Shown: one piece after another, positions 48,991 through 60,954 of the stretch
Numbering within the stretch: position 1 is the stretch's first letter
How the letters are laid out: every line of letters starts with the position of its first letter
From: Erpetoichthys calabaricus
Lineage: Eukaryota; Chordata; Cladistia; Polypteriformes; Polypteridae
DNA: 64,000 nt
NCBI RefSeq assembly: GCF_900747795.2
Contig: NC_041395.2
Coordinates: 169,487,031 to 169,551,030, forward strand
Direction of reading: 5' to 3'
Translations under genes and position numbers: made by a program
Notes under the pieces: model-generated
What the model saw: the letters and a program-made list of their open reading frames with translations, nothing else
The model's database searches: none
What the model was told of the DNA's origin: nothing

Positions 48991-50799
48991 TTTCTTCACT
49001 CTTCAAGCTCCTGTCTTAAATGGTCTGTGATTCCCACGGGCGCTGTGACAATCCGATGAAAGGCTGAGTGAGTGAGACACAAAAGCGATGTCGCACTGGG
49101 GGGATTGTTCTGATCAGAGACAGAGAGAGTGAGATAGAGTGAGATTATTGGCCCGCAAACAGCTGCTGCTGAATTCTTGCCAGTCTGGTCTGCGGCAACC
49201 GTGAGAAACACACTGCATGCACTCCAAAGCTCACAAGAGAGTGTTCCAGGGTTCTTAGTGCTCTGGCCACTCTGTCTTGTTTTCCACAGTAATTTGGCAA
49301 CAGGGTGCAGCCAGAGCATTCATTAAGTTAGGCTCACACACTGTTGGTCCATTTTTTTTTTTTTTTTTTTAAGACCAGTGGAATTTTCTCATATTTACAA
49401 TCACAAAAATAAGGATACATCTGAATGCTTGGCAGGCAGGAAAGTTAACAGCTAAAAATAGCAGTCTAGTATAGACCACAAAAAGACTGATAACATTTTA
49501 GTATCGTGAGTTCACGGTTAAGTAACTTAGCATTTCATTATTTGTGAGCAATTACTATTAAATATGGGTCTATAAGTTTACAATAAATTGTAAGGCACAA
49601 TATGACATAACATTTTCAAACATTCTTAATACAATTTAGGAACCTATTCAGCCAGATGAAGTTCAATGCAGGGCCAAACCACATGTACAGTTTACCACAG
49701 GTAATAATAATAATATAGATACATTATGGGGTTAAATTATACATTAGGAGACAAATACATAATGGTGAGTACAGAACAAAAGCCTAAATATACAGTCATT
49801 CTTAAGTGTTGCACTTTAAATATTTCAACATGACATTTTGATGCTATCTGTGTTCTAGAGGCAATAATATATAGTTTAGTCCATAATAAAAGCCTAATGG
49901 GTATTTAGAATTGGGGTGACTTTATGGTATACTGTAGTTCTGTGGACTCGGTTTTAGTTTTTCCAAACTTTAACAAGCAAAACTACCGAAACACCTTGTC
50001 TGATGCAAAGCTTTAAATAAATAAACAAATCTGAATGATTAGAAACATTAAAAAAATGAAATCTTTAAAACCTAAAAGTTCAAAATCAAAACAAAAAAGA
50101 GCAACCAAGGACTGAAAACTGAACTGCAAAAAAACAGTAAAATAAAACTAAAAGCTCAAAATCCACAAATCAAAATATAAAAACCTAAATAACAAGAGAG
50201 AAGGACATAACCAGAAAATGAATGTGCAAAACTGACCAAGGACTACAAACCAGCCATAAAGGTCAAGCACAGTAAGGATCAGAAGAACATAATTGCCTAA
50301 GCAAACTAATGCCACAATGCCCCAGCAAAGTAGATGTTGGAGCAGGTACCTTGAAATGACTTTCAAATAACTGTGGCCTTAGTACCTGCACTTAGCACTT
50401 GAGGGATGTACATTAATTAGAGGGCCTTCCACTGTATTTAACGAACACGACAGAAAAGTGAGAGACTGTGAGGAAAGAAGTAAAAAAAAAAAAAACACAA
50501 AATAAAATATAAAGAGAAAAAGGACAAAGATTGTAGCAGAGGAAAATAACCAGCAAAAAAAAGAGGATGAAGCGCTGTAGAAGGACTAATATCTTTACAG
50601 CTCTAGAAGGATGAGTTCAAAACCCACTCCATTGCTGTGCTTTTGCAATTTTTTTCCTTTTGACGGTGTGTTTTGCCATTTGTCTGTCCACATGAAAACA
50701 GATAATTTAAAATAATTAGATGAAGTGTATAAATGAAAACACTGTTCCCTAAATGTTCCTATAAGGGTTACTTAAATTCTATGAGATAATATATCCCTG

Positions 50800-50990
50800 G
50801 ACATTTTTTCCATGTGGGTCATCACACTTCCCAAAGACCCACACATTAAGTTAGATGGTGGCTCTAAACTGGTTCAGCATGAGTGATAGTGGCTGAGTGT
50901 GTCTGCAGTTCATTGGCACACTACCCGTGTTGCTCAGTTGTGCCAAGAAAGGATCTGGCCTCCTCAGTCCCAAAATGAAGAATGGATCTA
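50800..50990 (+). mobile_element. Old V-SINE copy
   Basis: A degraded SINE: CCCAAAGACCCACACATTAAG of the central domain, TCTAAACTGG, TGCAGTTCATTGGCACACTA and GAAGAATGGA at the end. Assignment rests on block order. Confidence 0.45.
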
Positions 50991-51167
50991 TGTTACTAAT
51001 AGTATTACAAACAGATAAGACAATTGTAGCAGTTAATCCAGAGACAGTATAGCACCTATTGAAATAGCAACAGTACAGAAAATTAAGTGCTTATAAGATT
51101 AAAAAAAGCTGTTAGAGATGTATAGTATTGTATGTATCACTGGTAGATGGTTCAAACTGTTTCAGTG

Positions 51168-51335
51168 GGATTATGCAATGAGAAGTCAAGCCAAATGATA
51201 CCTTTCATTGCCTAACTGAACTGATTACAATGTCCAAGCATTCGAGGCAACTGAAGCCCCTTCTTCAGAAAGGTTGTAAATTAGAAACTCCTCATTGCAT
51301 CTGTAATGGCTAATACAGTACAACACCCTACTACT
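51168..51335. mobile_element. Second copy of the hammerhead-like repeat
   Basis: Shares GAGAAGTCAAG, TTACAATGTCCAAGCATTCG, GGCAACTGAAGCCCCTTCTT and, reversed, GGTGTTGTACTGTATTAGCC with the element at 14298-14514. This copy is a single unit without the second inverted arm. On the minus strand it carries CTGAAGAAGGGGC...GCCTCGAA, the same core. Confidence 0.7.
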
Positions 51336-53813
51336 CAATGAGATATGCTAAAGGATGAGACTTTCTAGAGGTGCAAATAGACCAAACATACTAAAATGAT
51401 TTGAAGTTTAACTGTGTCTTGAAAGCAAAGGTGCAACTAGTTAAGTGGACAGGCTGATGAAATCTTGGAGACTTCATGGAGGAGCATATACTTGATGTAT
51501 TGCGGAGTGGAGCTGCATGGGGATTTGTTTATAGGGTCTTTATTGCCACATGTACAGAGTACAGTGAAATTCTGATTAACATGCAACACATCACCACTCT
51601 TTGGCAGAAGATGAGCAGTGTAGTCTGAAAAACAAGACTGCCAGTTTAAGAAAGTAATGTAAAATTTAATATTGTAGATACAGTTTTGTCTGATTAAAAG
51701 TGTGGAATATGTTTAGCTCAAGATGTCATAATCTTTCAATTAAAAATTGAAAATCAAACTTGTACAATATCACTTTTCTTTTTAATGGCGTGCATATCTT
51801 TGTTTGCTGGGCTTACCTTAAGTACAGTCCTCTAGTTTTGCAACAGCAGTGTTATCACTTCCAATGACTTAGAGTACATTTCTAGTAGTCTGAACTTTTT
51901 CCCCCTCAAAACAACAGAAAAGAAAAATACTTGTTTTTCATATATTTACAGAATATAATTTATTTGATATTTGGACTATTTCCTTAGATTTACTCTTCAC
52001 TGTTTTCAAGCATTTCAACGGATCCCTCTAAACAGATTTGGAGAAGTGGTTAAAGTGGAACCAAATTACTGGTGGTACTCTTTTTATGGCAATACTTTGC
52101 AATACAAACAAAGATTTGTGGGGGTCTCCTGTGAAGATTCATAAAGTGGTGCTGATGTTCATCAGAACACATAGAAAAGGTGTCAGTAGGGCACATTAAT
52201 AATTAATTGTAGAAGGTATCTCCTGTGAAGATTCACAAACAGGTATGCTAAGAAAAAGTGCAGGTACGGTATGTTGAAACTGGAACAGGTACTGCATACT
52301 CGATGAGTAAAAGCCCACTTCAAGCAAAGATTTGTGATGCGTGTAAGTCCCAGGGTTTACTAGAATCAAACACTACAAAGAATGCATAGCTGCAAGATTA
52401 AGGCCTATAGGCATACCAGATATCACAAGAAGATGAACTATGGTAGGTTTTGTCAAACAGAATATTATTACTATGGACAAAATTAGCAATATGGAACTGT
52501 GTCACACATATTTTAGCTGGGTGAACTTCCTGCAGATGAACTGAACATGGTACCACTGGTGAAGGGCCCTCAGAATTCATAGCTGGAGATATGTGCTCAA
52601 GAAGCAATGTCTCTTAAAGTTTAGAGACTTCTCCAGTTCTTTTTTGACATCTGCATTCAGATAAAATGTGGAAAGTTAAGGTTCTTATGAGTAAAAAAGA
52701 TAAGTTTAATGTTTTTCCATAGTCAAGCAACTATTTCTAATGGGAATTCAGTGTGATCACATACTTTCAAATATTATTTAGTAAACTTAGTGTTTGAATT
52801 TTTGTATTAAAAATGTGATTTTGACTGCAAGAGGCTGTCAGGGAAATTATTAAGTTTCTGTTCTATCATGACTTCAGTTCTCCTTATCAGCAATATGCTG
52901 GATTGGAATGATCATGCTGTCACTTAAAGTAAATGCATGCAGCAATGGAAAGTTTTTTCTTTTAAGTGCAAGTGTAGACAATGACTGGTGAAATGTCATC
53001 TGTGTGTAAAATAAATCAGTGCTTTTAGTTTCTGGCTTCTTTATGAGAGAAGAGGGGATTAGTGGGTTTGAAAACTGGATGGACTTACAATATGTAAAAA
53101 CAGAACTTACATGTTGAAATCATCTCTTAGAGTCTGGACAGCAGTATATAGACATAGTATAGACATAATGTATATTGTAATATATAGACGGGAACAGCAG
53201 AAGAGGGTAACTCCTGCCTCCTCAAGATGTTTGATGCCATCTAATAAGTTAAACCAAGGGCTGTGTGATGTGAGAAAAAAAAGTTATCTGGAGCAGCCAT
53301 AATAAAAGACTGGTGGCCCTAACCATAACCCAAATAAAGGAGAGATGAGTTATGAGTTGCCATTCTGATCCTTTAGGAATACATCATGGCAGCTTAAGAA
53401 TTCTAGGACTTTAGGAGAAGGTTGCTTGAAAACATGGCTTTTCATGTTATGCTCTCCAAGTGGGATGTCCCAGAGTTTGGAAGTCATTTGCATTTGTCAG
53501 TACAGCTGTTGAGGATAACAAAGAGTGGCCTGTCCCAAGCAGCTCCCTGGCTGGAACACAGCTGACAGGATGCAGTTGGTCTTTGGCCGGAGAAATTATT
53601 TATAACACAATTCCATTTCAGAGGTCCTCAGCAGTTGTGCTGCTGTTTTAGTGTTTGTAAATTTGCCCTTCTACTACAGTGGGGTAGCTACCAACACCTA
53701 CCATTAGTGCAAACGTCTATTTTAACTGTGTGAGGACAGGGTAGATCTGTCAAATGATTACATAAATGCAGAAACCAACTAAGCAAGCTACGGCCATCCA
53801 TATTACTAACCGA

Positions 53814-54141
53814 GAATGCTAAACCGGATGATGGACGCAGGCACATCCGGCAATGGGCCGTAGCTGCAAAAAGACGTACTGCGCAGGCGCAAAAAGAGTC
53901 CGCGAGAGTCGGCTGAGGAGCCGAGAAAGGCGGACAAAAGAGGGCGAGAGAGGCGGATGAGGGGCCGCGAGAGGCGGGAATGCTAAACCAGATGATGGAC
54001 GCAGGCACATCCGGCAATGGGCCGTAGCTGCAAAAAGACGTACTGCGCAGGCGCAAAAAGAGTCCGCGAGAGTCGGCTGAGGAGCCGAGAAAGGCGGACA
54101 AAAGAGGGCGAGAGAGGCGGATGAGGGGCCGCGAGAGGCGG
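53814..54141. repeat. 164 bp tandem duplication in the Helitron 5' part
   Basis: Units 53814-53977 and 53978-54141 both start GAATGCTAAACC and differ at very few positions (for example CCGGATG versus CCAGATG). Both are CpG-rich with repeated GAGAGGCGG motifs. Long minus-strand open frames here (up to 222 codons) result from the repeat. Confidence 0.92.
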
Positions 54142-54496
54142 ACAAGACCACAGAAAAAAGGAGTGAGCACAGGAAAAATGGAGAAATGAGGAAACGCAGG
54201 CAAAGCACGAAACACATTGCACACGAAACTAGACCCAAAAAAAAAAAAAAGAGGCTCGCGCACAACAGCAAGTCACCTCCCCCTACAGGCACCGGACGGG
54301 ACACACACCAAGAGGGGGATTCAACAAGCCCATGGAACACAAAAAAAAGAACACAAAACCAACCCACAGACCCTACAAGCAAGGGACGGGACACACACAA
54401 ACAGGGGGATTCAACAAGACACAGGAACACAAAAAGAAAGAAGACGCTCGCGCAACAACAATCCTCAACCCCCAAACACACACACATCCATAAGAA

Positions 54497-56058
54497 GTGA
54501 CACCCAAAGCCACATATTCTAAAGTGAACATCAACACCTTCACACTAGACAGCATAGATGTCAGCATTGGTGTATCTCCTTACAATAAAGCACTATTAAC
54601 CGTTCAACTGCAGAAAAGGAAACATATTAACAGTGACTGCGATCCTCCTTATTACTTATCCATATTTCGCATGCTGAGAAAGAAACAAGTCATGAATACA
54701 CGGTCACGGGTACAAAACGAAAAGGAAAGGATAACAGGAACAAACACACAAACACGAAAGAAACAACAAAATAGACGGCTATGCAGCACAGGTGGATCTC
54801 ATTACAATAAGGCACTATTAACCGTTCAACCGCAGAAAAGGCTCCATATTAACAGTGAGTGCAATACTCCTTATTACTTATCCAGATTTCTAAAAGAAAA
54901 AATGACTCGACTCCAAAAACGCAAAGCTCAACTAAAGCTTCTAACTAACGATGTACCTAAAAGTAAAAACTTTATGAACTGCATTAGATCCTACAATAGT
55001 TCATTTAATATGCACAAATCTACATCCTAGATCCACATGACGCAAACTATCAATCAAAGTGCTGCATCGCAACAGGCACGGATTCAAAACGAAACACCTC
55101 CCGTCTCAGACATACGTTAATGGCAGCGAAGGCTACAACGGGCTTCTCACACAGCACAGGCAAATCGATTACAGCTCCAAAACAACACGTCCCAAATACT
55201 ACACATGCAACAACGCGCCTCTCAAACGCCACAAGCAAAACATACACCAGGAAAATTCATTCGGATTAATGAATGTCATTTGCAATCATTGTCATTCAGT
55301 TCACTTCCCTGAACAAACAACTGGCAATACAAGTTATACATTTACACGTTGTTGTCAAAAGGGTCAAATTAGACTGCCTTCTTTACATTCATATACTGAA
55401 TATCTACAGAAGCTTCTAACTGACGATGTACCTGAAAGTGAAATCTTTATCAACTACATTAGATCCTACAAATCGGTATCCACTATGAATATTAACGGTG
55501 GCACTGCACGTGACATCCGTCTTGAAAAAATGTTGTTTATTGATGAATGTTCAATGGCATGAACAAACGTTTATGAATAATAATATTCGATTTGGAGGAA
55601 AGGCACTTTTATGAGGAGGAGATTTTAGACAGTGATTAGCTATTCTTCCAGATGCCATGCACTCAGCTATTGTTCAGTGCACCTTAAAATACGCAGACAA
55701 TTGGCATTGCTTTCAAAAGATACAGTTAGTAAAAAAGATACGATGTCCAGAACCAGATCATAACAATTGCTTATTACAACTGAGAGATGGTACACTCACC
55801 AATACAGATGGACTTCAGCCACATATTATTACAATTCCTCAAGCCTTTATCTGCGACAACTTAGTTACAGAGAGATTTGGAACAGCAATCTCATTAGACC
55901 AAATGCCCCTTTTAACACAACGCACTATATTATGTCCAAAAAATATTAATGTGGAAAACATAAATACCCAAGTCATTCCATTACTTCCTGTAAAGACACA
56001 ACTCTTTCTAAGCTCTGACAAACTTGACTCTGATCACAACAATAACCATCTTAAATGA
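54497..56058 (+). pseudogene. Remnants of Helitron Rep/helicase protein
   Basis: Three open pieces remain. The first ends in LLTNDVPKSKNFMNCIRSYN. The second (55059-55562) has CNHCHSVHFPEQ...CCQKGQIRLPSL and LLTDDVPESEIFINYIRSY, typical of the N-terminal zinc-finger-like region of vertebrate Helitrons. It then jumps within the same frame to LEKMLFIDECSMA, the helicase Walker B motif. The third (55657-56058) has AIVQCTLKYADNWHCFQKIQ and LLQLRDGTL from later in the helicase. The HUH endonuclease region and the Walker A motif are deleted. Confidence 0.82.
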
Positions 56059-59000
56059 CCTTACAAGTTCTGAGCTGGAATTACCTTTTACACTTAAACG
56101 GCGTGTACAAAGAAATTTTCAAATAAACCTTTACACTGTGCCACACACTTTATTGTTTGCTTTCTATTTGCATCATCTACACCGTCACACTATTCTATAT
56201 CTCATTCATACATCACGCTCTTTGTCATTCCCAACACCAGGGGTTGGCGAGCGAAGCGAGCAGGGGGCGGAGCCCCCTAGTTGGATTACTAAACAAGCTC
56301 TTGGCAATTTAGTTATAGGGCAGGTTTGGCAAATTTGTAATTAGATGGCTGTAACCATTGTGTAATGTAACTGTAAATGTTTGGTTCACCCACACAGTAC
56401 ACGAGAGAATAATGGCCAAAAGCCAAGCACAATACAATGATACTCTGAGTCTAGCAAACCATTCTTAGGGCAGCGTTTAGTGCACACAAAGAACATTATT
56501 CCTTCTCTTGGTGAATATACCTAAACCCGATTTTGTGACTACAGAAACTTTCACATTTATGGAAGCTTTCATGATATTCAGAAAACGTATAATGTTCAAC
56601 TATATTACTCACAGTTGGTGTTTAATATTTGAAGAGAAATGAAACTGGCAACATGTCACCTATGGGTGATTGTGTCTCATTACCACATATTTTGTTTTCA
56701 GGAGAAGCATTATGGCTGTGCAGTCCATACACCTTTAATATCCCTGGATTGGTTATCAGTACTGCATGAAGTGCAAATCAGTAGGAAAACTATGTATTTC
56801 AATGTAGTCCAAAGATGCATTTGGAAGGACGAGGATAAGACACTGACCACAATGCAATTAGCCCTACACCTAGCAACCAGTTTACACTTGTATATTAACA
56901 TAACTACCTACTGGATGACATTTTAGGCACTTTAATTAGTTCATCTAAATGTGTAAAAAGAAACATTACCACAAATGGATGGGGCAATGGGACATGTGCA
57001 GAGTGATTGCTGTGTCATGTGAGAAAAAATATTCCATGCCACAAAAAAAAAAAAAATATACAATTTATGAAATTTTACACCATCTTTTTTTATCTGGAAT
57101 GTGGTATGGATGTTGGTGTCATTGGATGTTTGAGTTTAGCTGGTGGCCTGGACACGGTTTATGTGGGTTTTGCTTGTTTTCTCTGCTGTTGAAGCTATTT
57201 TCTGTTCTATTCCAGTTTCTCCACAGGCTGAATGGTGATGGAATGATGGTGCATGTATGTGTGAGGTAGTCCTATGACTGACTGGCACTCCATCTAGGGC
57301 TGAATCCCAAGGTCTCCTTGAGGCCATAGGGAGAGGTTGTTTGATTGCTTTGTAAACCACATTGTTACAGTGATGATGTTGACAGGCACGATAAAATAAA
57401 GACATACTCCTTTGCTAAGAAGTTAGAAGTACATCGAACTAAAGGCACCAAACAAACAAATGTTTTGCTTTGTAAACAGAAGCAAAATTGCTATAAAAAG
57501 TCTTGGTGCGTTACATGAAATGTTTTCTAGTAAGCTTTGTGTTGTCAGCTATGAAAGGCACTTTAGAAAACAAACTCTGATTAATGAATCCTATTTTACA
57601 AAAACAAGGATCTCAGCTTAAGCTTGCACTACACATTTCAAAGGACTGAAGTCATCCTTTTTTCCAATCTTTCATCAAAAAAGTTGCTTCCAGCACAATA
57701 AGGAGACTCTTGTTTTCTGCTTCTCCGGATGCTAAAAGTTGGTGCCTTGCCAGGAACTCCTTCATAATGATTGAAATAGAGCAGCAAATTGTTTTTTACC
57801 TCATACCCAAGATAAAAGGGGTGGGGAACCAGTCGAGCACACAATTAAATAGATTTATTTAGCACAGTCAGCTCATTGTATGAGAGTGGAACACAAACTA
57901 TACAAATTTTGCCCTTCTTTAACAAAGCCCATCTTGGTTGGATTGTGAACTCATTCGTAGCGTCACACCAACTGGACAGAGTCCAAGCCTAAATTCATTC
58001 GTCCAGCCCCCAAGAGCCTTCTAACTGGCTGTAAACTACATTTCTCATGAAAAAGCATTGTGTGCCCTACCTGCAAAATCATTTGACCTGGTAGTCACTA
58101 TGAAGAGCACTAGATAAGACAAAAGTTGCTTGTTATTGTTAGTATACTTGAACCCAAACTGCAGCCACTTGTTAAGATCTCTTCAGGGATACAGAGGCAG
58201 TGGAGTTTTGTTTCATGTGAACAGTTGATCAAGCATTTTTAATTTGTGTAGTGCCTTTCATAGGCAACAAAAAGAAATGTGGGCAAGCATCAAGGGCAGC
58301 ATTAGATTGCTTTGGATTTTCTGATAAAGCAGGATTCACAGTGACTACAGTTTAGGTGAGTCATGGCTGGTATGTTGGACAGCCTTGGTGAAGAAGAAAG
58401 GCTTTGATGAAAAAAGAAAGAAAATAAAGAATTAAAGTGTCACCAAATGAAGGCCAGTCAGGGTGAAAAAAGATGCATCTTTTATTTGTTTTTTTTTTTG
58501 AATGCTAAGATTCAAGGAACCTCATCACCAGCAGATGCCGGGGTGAGTGGGCGACATAAAGCTGTGCCATAACCGACTAATGGATTTGCTCATTGTTTAC
58601 TGAACATGTGCATGTGATTCACGGTACACTGTGCATTCTACGGAGTCTGAGAGTAGAGGCAAATATTATGTGATGTCGCCACCTTTTCCTCCATATAGCT
58701 ACTAAGGACTGAGCCCTAACTCTTGTTTAGGAAATTAACAAAACTGGGGTGTTTAATGTAAACCAAAGGGCTATAGGTCCAGAGTTCGGAAAGGTGTTTC
58801 AGATGCATATGCTGTATTTGTATCTCTACAAATCAGAATTTCATTGTGCTTTATATTTAAGTTATATAGCTAGAAATGGGATCAGGAGAACATTCCCAAG
58901 GGAGACATGCAGAGCACACTTCTGAAGTCAAAAGGATAAAAAAGGAGTCATGACCCTCCACTAGGAAGCCAAAAGGATGCCACTAAGTTGTAAGATGGCA

Positions 59001-59390
59001 GAGAGTCAGGATGTAATGAGAATGGGGCCCATTATATATTTAGGGAGCCCTGAGAAACAGGGCTCTAGTGAGCTCGTGAGAGAACAGCAGTTTGTTCTTG
59101 TCAGTAGGTAGCAGCAGAGGTATCTGTTCTAGTAAAGGTGTGATGCTGTTGCCTTAGAGAGACAAACAAGCAGCATGGAAATGGCCTTGAAGAATGAGTA
59201 CTTTGAGACCTACTCAGTGGTGCTAAAGCATAGGACTAAAGATCTCAAATTCATTTTGAACTACCGATTGAGTGAGTCAAGTCTCCACATAGTGCACAAG
59301 CTATATAGGGGCCATTAAGGAAACATTAATTATGGAAAAGCATTGTATGACATGAAGTGGATAGATTTTATAATGTAATAATATGCTGTG

Positions 59391-59738
59391 GGGCGGCATG
59401 ATGGCGCAGTGGGTAGCGCTGCTGCCTCGCAGTTGGGAGACCTGGGTTCGCTTCCCAGGTCCTCCCTGCGTGGAGTTTGCATGTTCTCCCCGTGTCTGCG
59501 TGGGTTTCCTCCGGGCACTCCGGTTTCCTCCAAAGACATGCAGGTTAGGTAGACTGGCGATTCTAAACTGGCCCTAGTGTGTGCTTGGTGTGTGGGTGTG
59601 TTTGTGTATGTCCTGCGGTGGGTTGGCACCCTGCCCGGGATTGGTTCTTGCCTTGTGCCCAGTGTTGGCTGGGATTGGCTCCAGCAGACCCCCGTGACCC
59701 TGTGTTTGGATTCAGCGGGTTGGAAAATGGATGGATGG
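59391..59738 (+). mobile_element. Full-length young V-SINE next to EFHD1 exon 2
   Basis: Complete, from GGGCGGCATGATGGCGCAGT to (GGAT)n, about 97% like the copy at 3387 by eye. A perfect 13 bp target-site duplication ATAATATGCTGTG flanks it (59378-59390 and from 59739). It ends about 115 bp before the exon 2 splice acceptor. Confidence 0.95.
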
Positions 59739-59853
59739 ATAATATGCTGTGCATCTAAAATAGACTTTCTGTCATAATACCAGAAACTGTCTAGTGGACA
59801 TTGCCAGTGTTTTTAGTATTAACAAATCTCCCATTTTTTATCATTATGTCTAG

Positions 59854-60001
59854 ATATGATTCTGGAAAGGATGGATTTATTGATTTGATGGAACTGAAGA
59901 TGATGATGGAGAAGCTTGGAGCCCCACAAACTCACCTAGGCTTGAAGCAGATGATCAAGGAAGTAGATGAGGACTTCGATGGGAGACTTAGCTACCGAGA
60001 G
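59854..60001 (+). CDS. efhd1: EFHD1-like (swiprosin) exon 2, both EF-hand loops
   Basis: 148 bp: one base completing Gln89, then 49 codons (residues 90-138). The first calcium loop is DSGKDGFIDLME, with ligands at positions 1, 5, 9 and 12 recognisable. Then come LGAPQTHLGLKQMIKE and the second loop DEDFDGRLSYRE, complete up to the exon end. The acceptor is TTATGTCTAG|A; the donor is GAG|GTACAA at 60002. GRLS resembles EFHD1 (GKLS) more than EFHD2 (SKLS). The next exon, expected to start FLLIF, is not in the remaining 4 kb, so at least the C-terminal coiled-coil part lies outside. Confidence 0.96.
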
Positions 60002-60631
60002 GTACAATAGGGCTGCTGGATGGAGTATCCACAAGTCAGATGTTTGATGGGAACAGAAATTATTTTTTGCAGCAAAGTTTCAATAACATTTCAATGGCAT
60101 TCAAACTAAGGTTTTGGCTAGGCCAATACATAAACCTCTATTTCTTCTTTTTGAGCCATTCCTTGGTGGATTTGCTAGTGTGCTTCAGATCATTATCGTG
60201 TTGAAAGGTCCATTTCCAGTTCAACTTCAACTTGCGGACATATGGCCTCACATTCTTCTCAAGCACATTTTGATATGATCACATTGCATCCAGATTAAGA
60301 CCACCACAGGCCCCTGGATGACTTACCTCCTTACCAGAGAGTTGATCATACTTTTAGGGTTAGGGTTAGTGAAAAGATGCTTAGTCTGGTTATGCTTGGT
60401 TCCTAGCGCTAGTGGAAAATAATTATTTCTGTTAATTAATTCATCAGGGCTCCTGTTGTGAAAATAAGTAAATAATTGTGCTTTATTAGTAAAATGCCTT
60501 GGTCATGTATGACAGACACTACATAAAATGTAATCTGTTTATGAAGAGATTTGTGCAAATGAGCTGGTGGACTCCCCAAACTTTTTTACTGTATTGGAAA
60601 CATCAATTGAGCTTCAGCATTATTGCTTGGG
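60002..60631 (+). other. EFHD1 intron 2, start
   Basis: No repeat or gene recognised before the split SINE. Intron 2 continues to the window edge. Confidence 0.5.
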
Positions 60632-60673
60632 GGGTGGCACGGTGGTGCAGTGGTAGTGCTGCTGCCTCGCAGT
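60632..60673 (+). mobile_element. V-SINE 5' head, separated from its body
   Basis: GGTGGCACGGTGGTGCAGTG... to CCTCGCAGTT is the first ~42 bp of the SINE. The rest resumes at 62752 after a nested LINE and Tc1 insertion. About 30 bp of the SINE are missing at the junction. Confidence 0.8.
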
Positions 60674-60954
60674 TACAACAACAACAACAACATTTATTTA
60701 TATAGCACATTTTCATACAAAAAGTAGCTCAAAGTGCTTTACATAATGAAGAAAAGAAAAATAAAAGACAAAATAATAAATTAAAATAAGGCAACATTAG
60801 TTAACATAGAAAAGGAGTAAGGTCCGATGGCCAGGGTGGACAGAAAAAACAAAAAAAAAAAAAAAACTCAAGAAAGCTGGAGAAAAAAATAAAATCTGTA
60901 GGGGTTCCAGGCCATGAGACCGCCCAGTCCCCTCTAGGCATTCTACCTAACATA

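Larger units (their letters stand above)
53797..56280 (+). mobile_element. Helitron with broken N-terminal and helicase parts, 2.5 kb
   Basis: The 5' end A|TCCATATTACTAACCGAGAA matches the Helitron at 21548. The 3' end is a GGGGGC-GGA-GCCCCC hairpin ending CTAG|T (56277-56281). The interior has a 164 bp tandem duplication, a ~110 bp direct repeat (54569 and 54791), N-terminal zinc-finger-like pieces and helicase pieces. The HUH nuclease is missing, so it depends on another Helitron for movement. Confidence 0.88.
41776..59853 (+). other. efhd1: EFHD1 intron 1 (18,078 bp)
   Basis: Bounded by GTAAGT and a T-rich tract ending CTAG. Joining CA to A gives a Gln codon and keeps the frame. The intron holds two MITEs, an L1/Tx1 LINE end, old SINEs, a CR1-like end, a Penelope-like repeat, a Helitron and a young SINE, described separately. 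Stretches at 41776-43620, 43690-44490, 44650-45180, 48126-48774, 48991-50799, 51336-53796 and 56281-59390 show nothing recognisable beyond homopolymers (for example T19 at 49352-49370) and short AT-rich open frames. Confidence 0.85.

Noticed and set aside
53819-54487. 222- and 191-codon minus-strand open frames
   Set aside because: They arise from the CpG-rich 164 bp tandem repeat inside the Helitron, with repeated peptide blocks and no domain.
56949-57269. 106-codon open frame with many Cys, Trp and Phe
   Set aside because: Runs through an A-tract and simple AT-rich DNA; no domain and no splice context.
60355-60369. Telomere-like TTAGGG repeats
   Set aside because: Only about two units; too short to call an interstitial telomeric repeat.
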